A stretch of 64,000 bases of DNA from Paenibacillus zeisoli (GCF_003994465.1 NZ_RZNX01000004.1:201997-265996), one strand, 5' to 3'. Shown: positions 10,600 through 19,496, counted from the stretch's first letter. Program-made: numbers and translations. The notes: a model not told the origin generated them from the letters alone.

Positions 10600-11574
10600 T
10601 TACTGTCCCTGAGTCAGGTAAGGGAGCGGATCGATGGGCTTATTCTGCTTAAGCACCTGGAAATGAAGATGGGGGCCTGTACTCCGCCCGGTAGATCCAA
10701 GCCTGCCGATCACTTCTCCTTTGGTTACTTCGTCATTCACGCTTACGCTGATTCTGCTTAAATGCATGTACCAGGTCTGCAGCCCATTGGGATGCTGGAT
10801 GATAATGAAGTTCCCCCTTGCAGGCGAATGCTCTGCCTGAAGAACTGTACCCGCACCGGCGGAGTAGACCGGATCTCCTATTTCCCCGGAAATATCGACA
10901 CCGGCATGAAAAGCTGATTTACCCGTGAAGGGATCGGAGCGGTAACCAAAGTTCGACGTTATACTTCGGGAGAGGGTTGGCCAAAGTGAGGGTGTTCCAG
11001 ACAGAGACTGATGAAGGTGTTCGGCTTGATCCATCATGGCGGGGACCCTGCTCAGCATGGCGTTAATCAGCTCAGACATCTCGGCAAAATCATCCTGGGT
11101 GTCATAGGCCAGCCTGCTAGCGGTGTCCACATTATGAACAGCAATAAATTCACCTCCAATATGTGAAGAGTCTCCCGGTATACTTGAAGCAGAGAAGGCC
11201 TTGCCTGTACCAAACTTACTAATAATTTGCTGAAGCTCTTTCTCCATCTCAGAGACCTTTTGGACTTTATCCTTCATACTCTTGGACTCGGCTGATAGAG
11301 TAACAATCTGGGCTTGCAGACGTTTGATGGCTTCATCCTTATCGGTAACCACAGCCTGAAGCTGCATATTATTGCTCTGAAGCTCCTGCTCCAGACTTGC
11401 AACGGTGTGGCCGGAGTAGGCTTGGAGGCTAACAATTAGCCCGGATATGGAGAGAAGGGCGGCAAGGGGCACAGCAATGACCAGAGGCTTGGATACTTGG
11501 ATTTGCTTTACGGCATGGTTGGCATCCTGAAGGACAAGGAGGGTCATTTTGCGGGATAACACTGCATTTCTCAT
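10600..11574 (-). CDS. Membrane-anchored M23 family metallopeptidase
   Basis: A 324-aa LytM-type endopeptidase expected to cut peptidoglycan cross-bridges outside the cell. In order: short cytoplasmic N-terminus, one membrane segment (about 30-51), a coiled coil (about 60-120), a linker, and the C-terminal peptidase domain. Zinc and catalytic residues are His223 and Asp227 (HAGVD) and His302/His304 (GPHLHF), all present, so the enzyme should be active. ATG 11574 was chosen because AAAGGAG lies just upstream; two in-frame ATGs further up have no such site. It precedes the bactofilin gene in the same operon. Confidence 0.93.
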   Translation of the reverse strand: MRNAVLSRKMTLLVLQDANHAVKQIQVSKPLVIAVPLAALLSISGLIVSLQAYSGHTVASLEQELQSNNMQLQAVVTDKDEAIKRLQAQIVTLSAESKSMKDKVQKVSEMEKELQQIISKFGTGKAFSASSIPGDSSHIGGEFIAVHNVDTASRLAYDTQDDFAEMSELINAMLSRVPAMMDQAEHLHQSLSGTPSLWPTLSRSITSNFGYRSDPFTGKSAFHAGVDISGEIGDPVYSAGAGTVLQAEHSPARGNFIIIQHPNGLQTWYMHLSRISVSVNDEVTKGEVIGRLGSTGRSTGPHLHFQVLKQNKPIDPLPYLTQGQ

Positions 11575-11793
11575 GGCATCTCCTTTCATCAAAGCCGAAT
11601 TTTGATATTTTCCTTTAATTCACCCAGCATTACTTCTATAATTTATGTATTCGCAGCTCTCTTATAACATGCTTAAATAGTCAGATTTAACTATCTTGAT
11701 AGCTGCAGACGGGTATAGTGAGTATTACATAGGAATATGGTTAATGCTGAGTAATACATAATATTAAAGATTTCATATAGAAGGGGGACAACC

Positions 11794-13224
11794 ATGCTTT
11801 GGCTGGTGTTTGCGCTTATAGCTTTTATTTTTCAGAGCGCTACAATACTTATCCTTGAGTTCCGCAATCCTTCCAAGACGGTAGCGTGGCTGTTCATTCT
11901 GTTCTGCTTCCCGATTATTGGATTCGTTCTTTATTATTTCGTGGCCCAGGACTATAAGAAGCGGAAGAACCTCCGCCGGAGAGGAACCCGTTTGTTTCAA
12001 GAGATGAAGGGGCGGCTTTGGCGGCAGGCCGAGATTGTCGAATCGGTGCAGGAAATGCATAATCCCGAGTTTCATCATCAAGAGAGATTATTTAATCTAT
12101 TAACTCATTTGTCGGAAAGTCCAATAACGGGATGTAATCGGACAAAGGTACTTACGAACGGTGAAGATACCTATGATGCGATCCTTAGTGAGATGGAGAA
12201 TGCGAAGGATCATATTCATATCGAATACTACATATTTAGAAGTGATGAAGTAGGCAGGAGATTTAAGGAGGTCATGATCCGAAAGGCCAGGGAAGGCGTT
12301 AAGATCCGGATGATCTGCGATGGACTCGGAAGTTATTATTTGAAGAATGAGTTCATTAATGAGCTTAAGGAGGCGGGAATCCAATTCTACTTCTTCCTGC
12401 CTCCGCTGATTGCGACGATTGACAGACGCGTGAACTACAGGAACCATCGCAAAATTGTAGTGATCGACGGGACTATCGGATTTCTGGGAGGCATTAATGT
12501 CGGTGAGGATTACCTTGGTCTGTATCCCAAGCTTGGAGAATGGCGGGACACCCATCTGCAAATTGAAGGAGATTCAATCTACTTCCTGCAAAATACGTTC
12601 CTGACGGACTGGAGACTGGCCTCCGGTGAGCGAATCTCCGATCCGGCCTTGTTCCCGGAACATCACTGTACCGGGAACGAGCAGGTTCAAATCCTGACCA
12701 GTGGTCCGGATCAGCATTGGGATGCGATTCAGGAGATGTGCTTTGAGGCGATTGCAGTGGCCAAGAAGCGGGTATGGATCACCAGTCCGTATTTCATCCC
12801 GGACCCAAGTGTATATACCGCACTTAAGACCGCCGCCGTTAGCGGGGTCGAGGTGAAGATCATTATTCCGTATCGTTCCGACAGCAAGCTGGTCCACCTG
12901 GCTTCACTCTCCTATGTCGAAGAGCTGCTTCATGCCGGAGTCAAGTTCTATCAATACACGAAGGGATTCATCCACGCCAAAGTCATGATCGTTGATGATC
13001 TGCTGGCTACGGTGGGAACGGCCAATATGGATATGCGCAGCTTCTTTTACAATTTCGAAATGACAGCCGTGCTCTTCGATCAGGCACCGATTCGGAGGTT
13101 GATGAATGATTTTGAAGTGGATCTCACCCACTGCCGGCCCATCTCACTGCGGGAATTCTCCAAGAGACCCCGAATGCAGAAGGGCGCTGAAATGCTTACA
13201 CGAATGCTGTCGCCGCTTCTATAG
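11794..13224 (+). CDS. cls: Cardiolipin synthase
   Basis: Phospholipase D superfamily enzyme of 476 aa that condenses two phosphatidylglycerols to cardiolipin at the membrane. It has two N-terminal membrane segments (about 3-22 and 31-51) and two HKD motifs: His218/Lys220/Asp225 and His394/Lys396/Asp401. AAGGGGG lies 6 bases before the ATG. A 7-bp inverted repeat (GTATTAC/GTAATAC, 11722 and 11751) lies in the upstream gap; I do not know if it matters. The gene is monocistronic and converges on the LigD polymerase gene with a 36-base gap. Confidence 0.95.
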   Translation: MLWLVFALIAFIFQSATILILEFRNPSKTVAWLFILFCFPIIGFVLYYFVAQDYKKRKNLRRRGTRLFQEMKGRLWRQAEIVESVQEMHNPEFHHQERLFNLLTHLSESPITGCNRTKVLTNGEDTYDAILSEMENAKDHIHIEYYIFRSDEVGRRFKEVMIRKAREGVKIRMICDGLGSYYLKNEFINELKEAGIQFYFFLPPLIATIDRRVNYRNHRKIVVIDGTIGFLGGINVGEDYLGLYPKLGEWRDTHLQIEGDSIYFLQNTFLTDWRLASGERISDPALFPEHHCTGNEQVQILTSGPDQHWDAIQEMCFEAIAVAKKRVWITSPYFIPDPSVYTALKTAAVSGVEVKIIIPYRSDSKLVHLASLSYVEELLHAGVKFYQYTKGFIHAKVMIVDDLLATVGTANMDMRSFFYNFEMTAVLFDQAPIRRLMNDFEVDLTHCRPISLREFSKRPRMQKGAEMLTRMLSPLL

Positions 13225-13260
13225 CCGTGTCTACTCCCCGGCTGGGATCAGGCCCAAGTA

Positions 13261-14160
13261 CTATTTCATGGCAGGACTTTTTAAATGCTTGAGAATCAAA
13301 TCTACAGATTGGGGCGGCACTGCTTGCAGCAGGTCGCCTTTCTGCTGTAATCGCTCCGAGATATTGAGCAGGTTGAACTCGGAGGGGTGCGGATTTCGCC
13401 TCACTTCATCCCAGGTTAATGGGGTGGACACACTGGCGGCTGCCTTGGCACGCGGAGTATAGGGCGCTGCGAGGGTCTTGCCGTTATAATGCTGGAGATA
13501 ATCGAAATAGATTTTATCTCCGCGGTCCTTCTTGAGCCGTTCGATGGTGAACAGGTCTGGAAAGCGTTCTGTGACAAATCTGGCTATGAAATGGCCAAGA
13601 GTTCTCAGCTCGTCAAAGGTTACGCCATACTCGGTAGGTACAATAATCTGTACACCAGTAGCGCCAGAGGTTTTCGGAACAGAAGCTAAACCGAGTGAAC
13701 TCAGAATATCGCCGACATGGGAGGCAGCTTCCATAATTCGCGGGTCATCTTCCAGGGTCGGATCAAGATCAATCATCCACTCGCAGGGAAGGGATTCATG
13801 TACATAGTGGAGGGAAGGGTGAAACTCAATGGAAGCTAGATTTCCCAGCCATAGAAGAGTGGGGAGATTATCCAGCACAATATAGTTGATGTTCTCGTGA
13901 AGAACGGTTTGAACGTACTCGGGCAGGGGCTCGGGGGCATTTTTCTGGTAAAAGAAAGGCCCATCAACGCCACCCGGATAACGAATAGTGGTTAGAAGAC
14001 GGTTCCTGCAATAGGTAAGCAGGTAGGGAGAGAGTTCAGCCAGCTTTGCCAGGTAATCTCGCTTGGTTATCCCGGCTTCCGGCCAGAGCAGCTTGCCCGG
14101 ATTGGATATAGGGACCTCATGTCCCTCAACAGTGATGGTGCCGCGGATGGCTTTGGGCAT
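13261..14160 (-). CDS. Stand-alone LigD polymerase/primase domain
   Basis: A 299-aa AEP-type polymerase domain (LigD PolDom), which fills or extends ends during non-homologous end joining. The metal-binding acids are visible as Asp131 and Asp133 (WMIDLDP) and Asp220 (YFDYLQ), followed by the conserved AAPYTPRAKAAA stretch. In many bacteria, including B. subtilis as I recall, this domain is part of one LigD polypeptide; here the ligase is a separate gene upstream. ATG 14160 was chosen because GGAAGGAG precedes it by 9 bases and the fold starts there; 37 extra codons upstream look non-coding. It is likely co-transcribed with the ligase and ku genes. Confidence 0.92.
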   Translation of the reverse strand: MPKAIRGTITVEGHEVPISNPGKLLWPEAGITKRDYLAKLAELSPYLLTYCRNRLLTTIRYPGGVDGPFFYQKNAPEPLPEYVQTVLHENINYIVLDNLPTLLWLGNLASIEFHPSLHYVHESLPCEWMIDLDPTLEDDPRIMEAASHVGDILSSLGLASVPKTSGATGVQIIVPTEYGVTFDELRTLGHFIARFVTERFPDLFTIERLKKDRGDKIYFDYLQHYNGKTLAAPYTPRAKAAASVSTPLTWDEVRRNPHPSEFNLLNISERLQQKGDLLQAVPPQSVDLILKHLKSPAMK

Positions 14161-14236
14161 GGGGGCAGCTCCTTCCGAATTCGAATAAAGTCCAGTACAG
14201 CAGGGATGTGACAAGACTAGGCAGCAGACTGAGCGA

Positions 14237-14362
14237 ACAAGTGCGTGTGAGGCAGCGTAAGGCGGTAGCACAAGGTGTACAAGTGCGTGTGAGGCAGCAA
14301 AGGGTGGCAGAGCAGGATGTACGAGTGCAAGTAAAGCTGCGCAAGACTATAGAACAAGATGC
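14237..14362. repeat. 42-bp period tandem repeat between ligase and polymerase genes
   Basis: Three units of 42 bases. Units 1 (14237) and 2 (14279) share a perfect 20-base block starting ACAAGTGCGTG; unit 3 (14321) is degenerate (ACGAGTGCAAG). A weaker related piece lies at 14201-14225. The minus-strand frames crossing it lack a ribosome binding site, so I treat it as non-coding. Confidence 0.75.
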
Positions 14363-14391
14363 CCAAGAGTGAGTATGTCCAAACCGCTGTA

Positions 14392-15336
14392 TCAACTGGA
14401 CCCAAATTTGCATGTCGCCGGATCAATGGAGACTACGGCCTGAATACTCGGCTGACGAAGGGTTCCTCCCGGTGTCCACTCCAGGAAATTCACCTTCACT
14501 GTCAGCTGAGGTTCAACCCAGTAAGCTTCCTTGCTGCGGGAGGGCAGCGCGGTGAAAGGACGGGAGGATCTTGTGATGGGTGCAACCCGCTCGGTGAGCG
14601 ATCTCCAATCCTGAACGGTCAATTTGCCTGTTCCCGCATGTCCGATATACCACAGCTGATCTTCCTCATCATAAAGACCCAGCATCAGCGCGTTCACGAT
14701 TCCTCCGCGCAGCGTATAGCCGCCCACCACAGCGACCAGGTCCTGAATGACTTTCTTCTTCATCCATCGTTTGTCTTTACCATCCAGCGCATAAGTGCTG
14801 CTCAGGTCTTTGACTACGATTCCTTCCATCCCATGCTGGCTCATTACTCCATATAAAACTTCAGCAGAAGGAAAGTCGGCTGTGATCTGGACGAAGGAAT
14901 TAGGCATGATGGCTTCCTTGAGAATGTTCTGCCGTTCGCGCAGCGGAAGGCCGGTTAACCAGGTTCCGTTATGATATAGGATATCGAACAGCATATAAGT
15001 AATCGGCACCTCTTGCTGTGCTCGCCTAATATTCTCTGCCCTGCGCGAACCATCCCGCCGCATCACTTCATGAAAGGAAGGCTTGCCTTGATCCAGCGCA
15101 ATAATCTCGCCATCCAGAATCACGGACTCGGCCCGGCAGTATTCCTCGATCCGGGTCAGCTCAGGATACTGAAGTGTCCGGTTATTCAGCTTCCGGTTGA
15201 TGAGCTGAACCTCATTTCCGTCGAAATAGGTCAGCATCCTGACTCCGTCCCATTTAATCTGGGCCGTCCACGTTTCACCCTCAGGCAGCTTGTCCGTAGA
15301 GATAGGCTCAAAAGGAACTAAAGGCTGTAATTTCAT
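14392..15336 (-). CDS. ATP-dependent DNA ligase (LigD ligase domain type)
   Basis: A 314-aa ligase that seals double-strand breaks in the Ku-dependent pathway. The adenylated lysine is Lys28 in KWDGVR (motif I), the metal/nucleotide motif is LDGEIIALD, and motif IV is EGIVVKD. A C-terminal OB-fold (about 200-310) is present. No polymerase or 3'-phosphoesterase domain is attached, so this is only the ligase half of a LigD. AAGGAG lies 9 bases upstream of the ATG. ku lies 42 bases upstream on the same strand. Confidence 0.93.
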   Translation of the reverse strand: MKLQPLVPFEPISTDKLPEGETWTAQIKWDGVRMLTYFDGNEVQLINRKLNNRTLQYPELTRIEEYCRAESVILDGEIIALDQGKPSFHEVMRRDGSRRAENIRRAQQEVPITYMLFDILYHNGTWLTGLPLRERQNILKEAIMPNSFVQITADFPSAEVLYGVMSQHGMEGIVVKDLSSTYALDGKDKRWMKKKVIQDLVAVVGGYTLRGGIVNALMLGLYDEEDQLWYIGHAGTGKLTVQDWRSLTERVAPITRSSRPFTALPSRSKEAYWVEPQLTVKVNFLEWTPGGTLRQPSIQAVVSIDPATCKFGSS

Positions 15337-15378
15337 CCACGTTCACTCCTTACTGGGTCAAAGTGGCTTCAGATACGG

Positions 15379-16299
15379 TTAAGAAATGGTTTTCTTGGCT
15401 TTGGAAGCACTCTGGCGTTTTGGCTTGGGCGCTGCCTTCGGTGCTCCGGTAAGGTCATCTTTGGCGGAAGCAGCAGGCGCTCCTCGTTTGGCTCTTGGCT
15501 TCTTCACCGCAGGTCCAGGGTCCGTAGCAATAGGCTTCACCGCTTCAATACTTGCCTGCAGGGCAGCCATCAGGTCAATCACATTGTTCTCCGGCTTCGC
15601 GGGAGCCAGGCTGATCTCTTCGCCAGCAACCTTGTGCTGGATCAGATTCATCAGCGATTCGCGGTAATCATCCGTATATTTGGATGGCTCGAACGGCGTA
15701 GACAGCTGCTCAATCAGTACCTTGGCCATGCCGAGCTCCTTATCGTTTACCCCAGCCGCCTCGGGAAGATTGGGCACTTGGCTGATGGGCCGAATCTCAT
15801 CGGGATAAAAGATCGTCTCAATCGCGAGACATCCTTCCATGACCCGAATGGCGGCAAGACTGCTCTTGGAACGGATGGCGATCTTGGCAATCCCGATCTT
15901 GCCTGTCTGCTTCATCGCTTCAAGCAGCAGCAGATAGGCATTGGAACCAGCCTGATCGGGAGATAAATAATACGTCTTCTGAAAATAAATCGGATCGATG
16001 TCCTTAAGGTCGACAAAATCCAGAATGGTGATCGTTCTCTCCACTTGGGCGGACAGCTGCTCAAGCTCCTGCTTCTCGAACAGCACATATCTTCCTTTCT
16101 CATACTCATAGCCCTTGGAGATTTCTTCCCAATCTACATCCTTCTCACAGGAAGGACAGCGTCTCACGTAAGAGATCGGACTTCCGCAGGTTTTATGAAT
16201 ATATTTCATAGAGATGTCTTTATCCTCTGTCGCGGAGAACATCTTCACCGGAACATGAACAAGACCGAAGCTTATAGCGCCTTTCCATACCGTATGCAT
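15379..16299 (-). CDS. ku: Ku protein, non-homologous end joining
   Basis: Homodimeric bacterial Ku, 306 aa, which rings double-stranded DNA ends and recruits the LigD activities encoded downstream. The Ku core spans about residues 1-250, beginning MHTVWKGAISFGLVHVPVK, and includes a Cys pair in a zinc-ribbon-like CGSPISYVRRCPSC stretch. The last ~45 residues are Lys/Ala/Pro-rich (KKPRAKRGAP..., ending KAKKTIS), the basic tail typical of bacterial Ku. AAAGGAG lies 9 bases before the ATG. It is first in the ku-ligase-polymerase operon. Confidence 0.95.
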   Translation of the reverse strand: MHTVWKGAISFGLVHVPVKMFSATEDKDISMKYIHKTCGSPISYVRRCPSCEKDVDWEEISKGYEYEKGRYVLFEKQELEQLSAQVERTITILDFVDLKDIDPIYFQKTYYLSPDQAGSNAYLLLLEAMKQTGKIGIAKIAIRSKSSLAAIRVMEGCLAIETIFYPDEIRPISQVPNLPEAAGVNDKELGMAKVLIEQLSTPFEPSKYTDDYRESLMNLIQHKVAGEEISLAPAKPENNVIDLMAALQASIEAVKPIATDPGPAVKKPRAKRGAPAASAKDDLTGAPKAAPKPKRQSASKAKKTIS

Positions 16300-16431
16300 A
16301 CAGGCGTGCTCCTTTCAGGATCGAAATCGTATACTAACACTCATCGTGCACCATGCTGACTACCTTTAGTATGGGACAAAAAGGGCTATCTAATAACAAA
16401 GGCTGGTCGAGTACAAATAATTCCTGGTTTC

Positions 16432-16460
16432 TTGCGGGGTGGACAAGGTACCGATATAAT
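16432..16460 (+). promoter_or_regulatory. Promoter of the tsaE-tsaB-rimI-tsaD operon
   Basis: TTGCGG and TATAAT are separated by 17 bases. The -10 overlaps the first possible ATG (16459), which rules that start out and supports the tsaE start at 16519. Confidence 0.65.
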
Positions 16461-16518
16461 GAGAACAGATGTATGGGTATGTGAATACAAGGATGATCGG
16501 ATAAAGGTGGTTTATCCC

Positions 16519-17010
16519 ATGGAATTTGATAAGGGAGCAGCAGATCTGATTCTGCATGCGAAGAATTTGAAGGATACGGAGAAGCTGGCTGCATTTCTGG
16601 CTGAACAGGCGGAGCCTGGAACTGTCATAGCGCTGGATGGGGATCTGGGAGCAGGCAAGACCGCGTTCTCTCAGCTGTTCGCGAAGCATCTCCAGGTTGA
16701 GCAGCAGGTGAATAGTCCCACCTTCACTTTAATTAAGGAATATGAGGGCAGGCTGCCCTTTTATCATATGGATGTATACCGGCTGTCGCTGGAAGAAGCG
16801 GACGAGTTGGGGCTTGAGGAATATTTCGAAGGCCAGGGAGTTACGCTTGTGGAATGGGCGAGTCTCGTTGAGGAGCTCCTGCCTTCTGCTTATCTGCATA
16901 TTTACCTTGAAGTGACGGATATGACTGAGCGACAGATTTATTTAAAGGGGCAGGGAGCGCCTTATGGGCAATGGCTGCTGGACCTAAAGAGAGAATGGGG
17001 AACTGCATGA
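16519..17010 (+). CDS. tsaE: tRNA t6A biosynthesis ATPase TsaE
   Basis: P-loop ATPase of 163 aa (YjeE/YdiB) that drives the TsaB-TsaD complex making threonylcarbamoyladenosine at A37 of ANN-decoding tRNAs. Walker A GDLGAGKT is at residues 41-48; the later FYHMDVYRL and VEWAS motifs are typical of the family. ATG 16519 was selected because AGGTGG lies 8 bases upstream and the promoter overlaps earlier candidates; the length then matches the family. Its TGA overlaps the tsaB ATG (ATGA). Confidence 0.95.
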   Translation: MEFDKGAADLILHAKNLKDTEKLAAFLAEQAEPGTVIALDGDLGAGKTAFSQLFAKHLQVEQQVNSPTFTLIKEYEGRLPFYHMDVYRLSLEEADELGLEEYFEGQGVTLVEWASLVEELLPSAYLHIYLEVTDMTERQIYLKGQGAPYGQWLLDLKREWGTA

Positions 17011-17861
17011 TGAGTAATATTTCAGGAAAGCCGAGTTATACGCTTACCTTCGATTCATCCACGGCTTCACTGGCTGTAGCTGTTATGGAGGACGGCCGGC
17101 TTAAGGCTGAGCGCAATATAACCGCCGAGCGCAATCATTCGGTGCATTTGATTACGGCAATCGAGGAAGTGCTTACCGAGGCTGGCATCGCGAAGAGCGA
17201 GCTTGCCGGCATAGGCACCGGAATCGGCCCGGGGTCCTACACGGGCATCCGGATCGCCGTGACCACGGCCAAGACTCTGGCGTGGTCCATGGCTCTGCCG
17301 GTGGCGGGCATCTCCAGCCTCGCCGCCCTAGGGCTTGGCGGTTGGGCCACCGGCACGGGCCAGCCGCCCGCGGCCTTCGAGGCTGCGGCAGGGCGCCGCA
17401 GCGAGGAACCCACAGCAGCCGCGGAGCAGGCTGCTGCGGGCAAGCCCCCAGCGGAATGGATCATTCCGCTGATGGATGCACGGCGCGGTCAAGTGTATAC
17501 CGCGCTGTTCGAGGCGGCGCCGGGCGAGTTGCCCCGGCGCCTGGCGCCGGATGGCATCCGGCTGATGGAGCGCTGGGTTACAGCGCTTGCCGGACGCCTG
17601 GAGGCGCTCGCGCCAGAGGCGCGGCCGTCCGCCGTGTGGTTCACCGGCGAGACGGAAGTGCACGGAGCGGCCGCGGAGGCGCTCCGCCCGCTGCTGGGCG
17701 GCGGGCGGCTTGAGACGCGGCCTTACGTGCTTGAGGGCGTATGGGCCGGTCTGCTGGGCGCGGACCGGCTCCTGCGCGGCGAATCGGACGAGGTGCATTC
17801 GCTCGTCCCGAATTATACCCAGCTTGCGGAAGCGGAAGCGAACCTGCTTCGCGGCGTATAA
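17007..17861 (+). CDS. tsaB: tRNA t6A biosynthesis protein TsaB
   Basis: ASKHA-fold protein of 284 aa, non-catalytic partner of TsaD and TsaE in t6A formation. The N-terminal half has the family motifs TFDSSTASLAVAV and GIGPGSYTGIRI. It is longer than usual because of an Ala/Pro/Gly-rich insert (about residues 112-150) before WIIPLMDARRGQVY. From about 17240 to 17860 the GC content jumps well above that of the neighbours (one line at 17641 is near 78%). The start is the ATG overlapping the tsaE stop. rimI follows after 13 bases. Confidence 0.93.
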   Translation: MMSNISGKPSYTLTFDSSTASLAVAVMEDGRLKAERNITAERNHSVHLITAIEEVLTEAGIAKSELAGIGTGIGPGSYTGIRIAVTTAKTLAWSMALPVAGISSLAALGLGGWATGTGQPPAAFEAAAGRRSEEPTAAAEQAAAGKPPAEWIIPLMDARRGQVYTALFEAAPGELPRRLAPDGIRLMERWVTALAGRLEALAPEARPSAVWFTGETEVHGAAAEALRPLLGGGRLETRPYVLEGVWAGLLGADRLLRGESDEVHSLVPNYTQLAEAEANLLRGV

Positions 17862-17874
17862 GGGGGCATCGGAC

Positions 17875-18402
17875 ATGGAAGCAGAACAAGCTGCAGGCAT
17901 GCAGGCCGGTGACGGAATCCGGTTCCGTCCCATGACGCTTGAGGACATTCCAGACGTGATGGTGATTGAGCATGAATCCTTTACACTGCCCTGGACCGAG
18001 AATGCGTTCCACAGTGAGATGACGCAGAATCATTTTGCTAAATATATCATTATGGAGAAGGACGGCGTTCCGATTGGATATGCAGGCATGTGGACCGTGG
18101 TGGATGAGGCCCATGTGACCAATATTGCGGTACGTGCCGCTTATCGCGGGCAGCATCTAGGCGAAAGGCTGATGCGGGAGATCATGCTGCTGGCCGGGAG
18201 AATTGGAATGACCAAGATGACTTTGGAAGCCCGTGTCTCCAACACGGTTGCCCAATCTCTGTACGGTAAGCTCGGATTTCGTCCTGTCGGACTCCGGAAA
18301 GGTTATTATTCAGACAATCAAGAGGATGCGCTGATTATGTGGTGCGATCTGCCTGATGATATTGTTGCCCATTATGGGGAAGGAAGCGAATGGGACTTAT
18401 GA
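17875..18402 (+). CDS. rimI: Ribosomal protein S18-alanine N-acetyltransferase RimI
   Basis: GNAT acetyltransferase of 175 aa, RimI group. The acetyl-CoA loop is seen in IAVRAAYRGQHLGERLM and the C-terminal TMTLEARVSNTVAQSLYGKLGF stretch contains the expected E/N residues. It carries about 18 extra N-terminal residues before the fold. AAGGGGGC lies 8 bases upstream of the ATG. It sits between tsaB and tsaD, the standard order in Bacillota. The last 13 bases overlap tsaD. Confidence 0.92.
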   Translation: MEAEQAAGMQAGDGIRFRPMTLEDIPDVMVIEHESFTLPWTENAFHSEMTQNHFAKYIIMEKDGVPIGYAGMWTVVDEAHVTNIAVRAAYRGQHLGERLMREIMLLAGRIGMTKMTLEARVSNTVAQSLYGKLGFRPVGLRKGYYSDNQEDALIMWCDLPDDIVAHYGEGSEWDL

Positions 18403-19448
18403 ATGGATTAGATACACATTTAGAGCAAGACAGCTATATTCTGGCTGTGGAGACCAGCTGTGACGAGACTTCTGTGTCGGTGGTTAAGAACGGGCGGGAA
18501 GTGCTCTCCAACTTGATTTTCAGTCAGATTGAGACACATAAAGCATTCGGGGGCGTTGTGCCCGAGGTCGCTTCGCGCAAGCATGTCGAGAGTATTACGT
18601 TGATGCTTCAGGAGGCCGTAGAGCAGTCCGGCATCTCACCGGACAAGCTGTCCGCGGTTGCGGTGACTCAGGGGCCGGGCTTGGTAGGCGCACTACTTGT
18701 AGGGATTATGGCGGCGAAGAGCTTGGCCTTTGCTCTGGATAAGCCCTTGATCGGGACGCATCACATCGCAGGTCATATCTATGCGAATCGCCTGGTTCAG
18801 GAGATTTCGTATCCGTGCATCGCGCTGGTCGTATCCGGCGGTCATACAGAACTTGTGCTCATGGAGAGTGAAGGGAAGTTCAGACTGATCGGCCGTACGC
18901 GGGACGATGCCGTGGGCGAAGCTTATGACAAAGTTGCCCGTGCACTCGGGTTCCCTTATCCGGGAGGGCCTTACGTGGACCGGCTGGCTCATGAGGCTGA
19001 GAATTCGGCCGATCTCCCTCGTTCATGGCTTGAGCCGGATTCCTTTGACTTTAGCTTTAGTGGACTGAAGTCTGCGGTACTGAATGTGCTGAACCAGACC
19101 AAGATGCGAGGGGAGACTCCGGATATTCCCGCAATTGCCCGCGGATTTCAGGAGTCGGTCATCGAGGTGCTGGTGGAGAAAGCGATACGTGCCATGCGGA
19201 TGACCGGGGCTTCCGAGCTTCTGCTCTGCGGGGGAGTTGCAGCGAATCGGGGGCTGCGTGAAGCCTTGGCTGAACGCTGTGATCGTGAGGGAATTACACT
19301 CAGAATACCGCCATTTGCATACTGTACGGATAATGCTGCAATGATCGGAGCGGCTGCTTTTCTCAAGCTGCAGCATGGTGAATTCGCGCCGCAGACTATG
19401 AAGGCAGAGCCGGGATTATCACTGGAAGAATGGTCGGTTGGCAGTTAA
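18390..19448 (+). CDS. tsaD: tRNA N6-adenosine threonylcarbamoyltransferase TsaD
   Basis: Catalytic subunit of t6A synthesis (Gcp/YgjD), 352 aa. It transfers threonylcarbamoyl from threonylcarbamoyl-AMP to tRNA A37. Metal ligands His125 and His129 lie in HHIAGH; TQGPGLVGALLVG, SGGHTELVLM and LLLCGGVAANRGLR are family motifs. Two starts are possible: ATG 18390 (GGGGAAGG 6 bases upstream) or ATG 18399, which overlaps the rimI stop as ATGA. TsaC, which makes the substrate, is not in the window. A terminator follows. Confidence 0.96.
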   Translation: MGLMNGLDTHLEQDSYILAVETSCDETSVSVVKNGREVLSNLIFSQIETHKAFGGVVPEVASRKHVESITLMLQEAVEQSGISPDKLSAVAVTQGPGLVGALLVGIMAAKSLAFALDKPLIGTHHIAGHIYANRLVQEISYPCIALVVSGGHTELVLMESEGKFRLIGRTRDDAVGEAYDKVARALGFPYPGGPYVDRLAHEAENSADLPRSWLEPDSFDFSFSGLKSAVLNVLNQTKMRGETPDIPAIARGFQESVIEVLVEKAIRAMRMTGASELLLCGGVAANRGLREALAERCDREGITLRIPPFAYCTDNAAMIGAAAFLKLQHGEFAPQTMKAEPGLSLEEWSVGS

Positions 19449-19466
19449 ATATGAACTCGCATCTAG

Positions 19467-19496
19467 TCCATCCTGATGAACGCAGGGTGGATTTTT
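19467..19496 (+). terminator. Rho-independent terminator of the t6A operon
   Basis: Stem TCCATCCTG / CAGGGTGGA with one G-U pair, then five T; 18 bases after the tsaD stop. Confidence 0.8.

Noticed and set aside
14126..14426. Minus-strand frames through the 42-bp repeats
   Set aside because: They encode Cys/Thr/Leu-rich low-complexity peptides without a ribosome site and overlap the polymerase gene start.
17282..17948. Long frames on both strands across tsaB and rimI
   Set aside because: They arise from the very high GC of tsaB (few stop codons) and have Arg/Ala/Pro composition typical of shadow frames.
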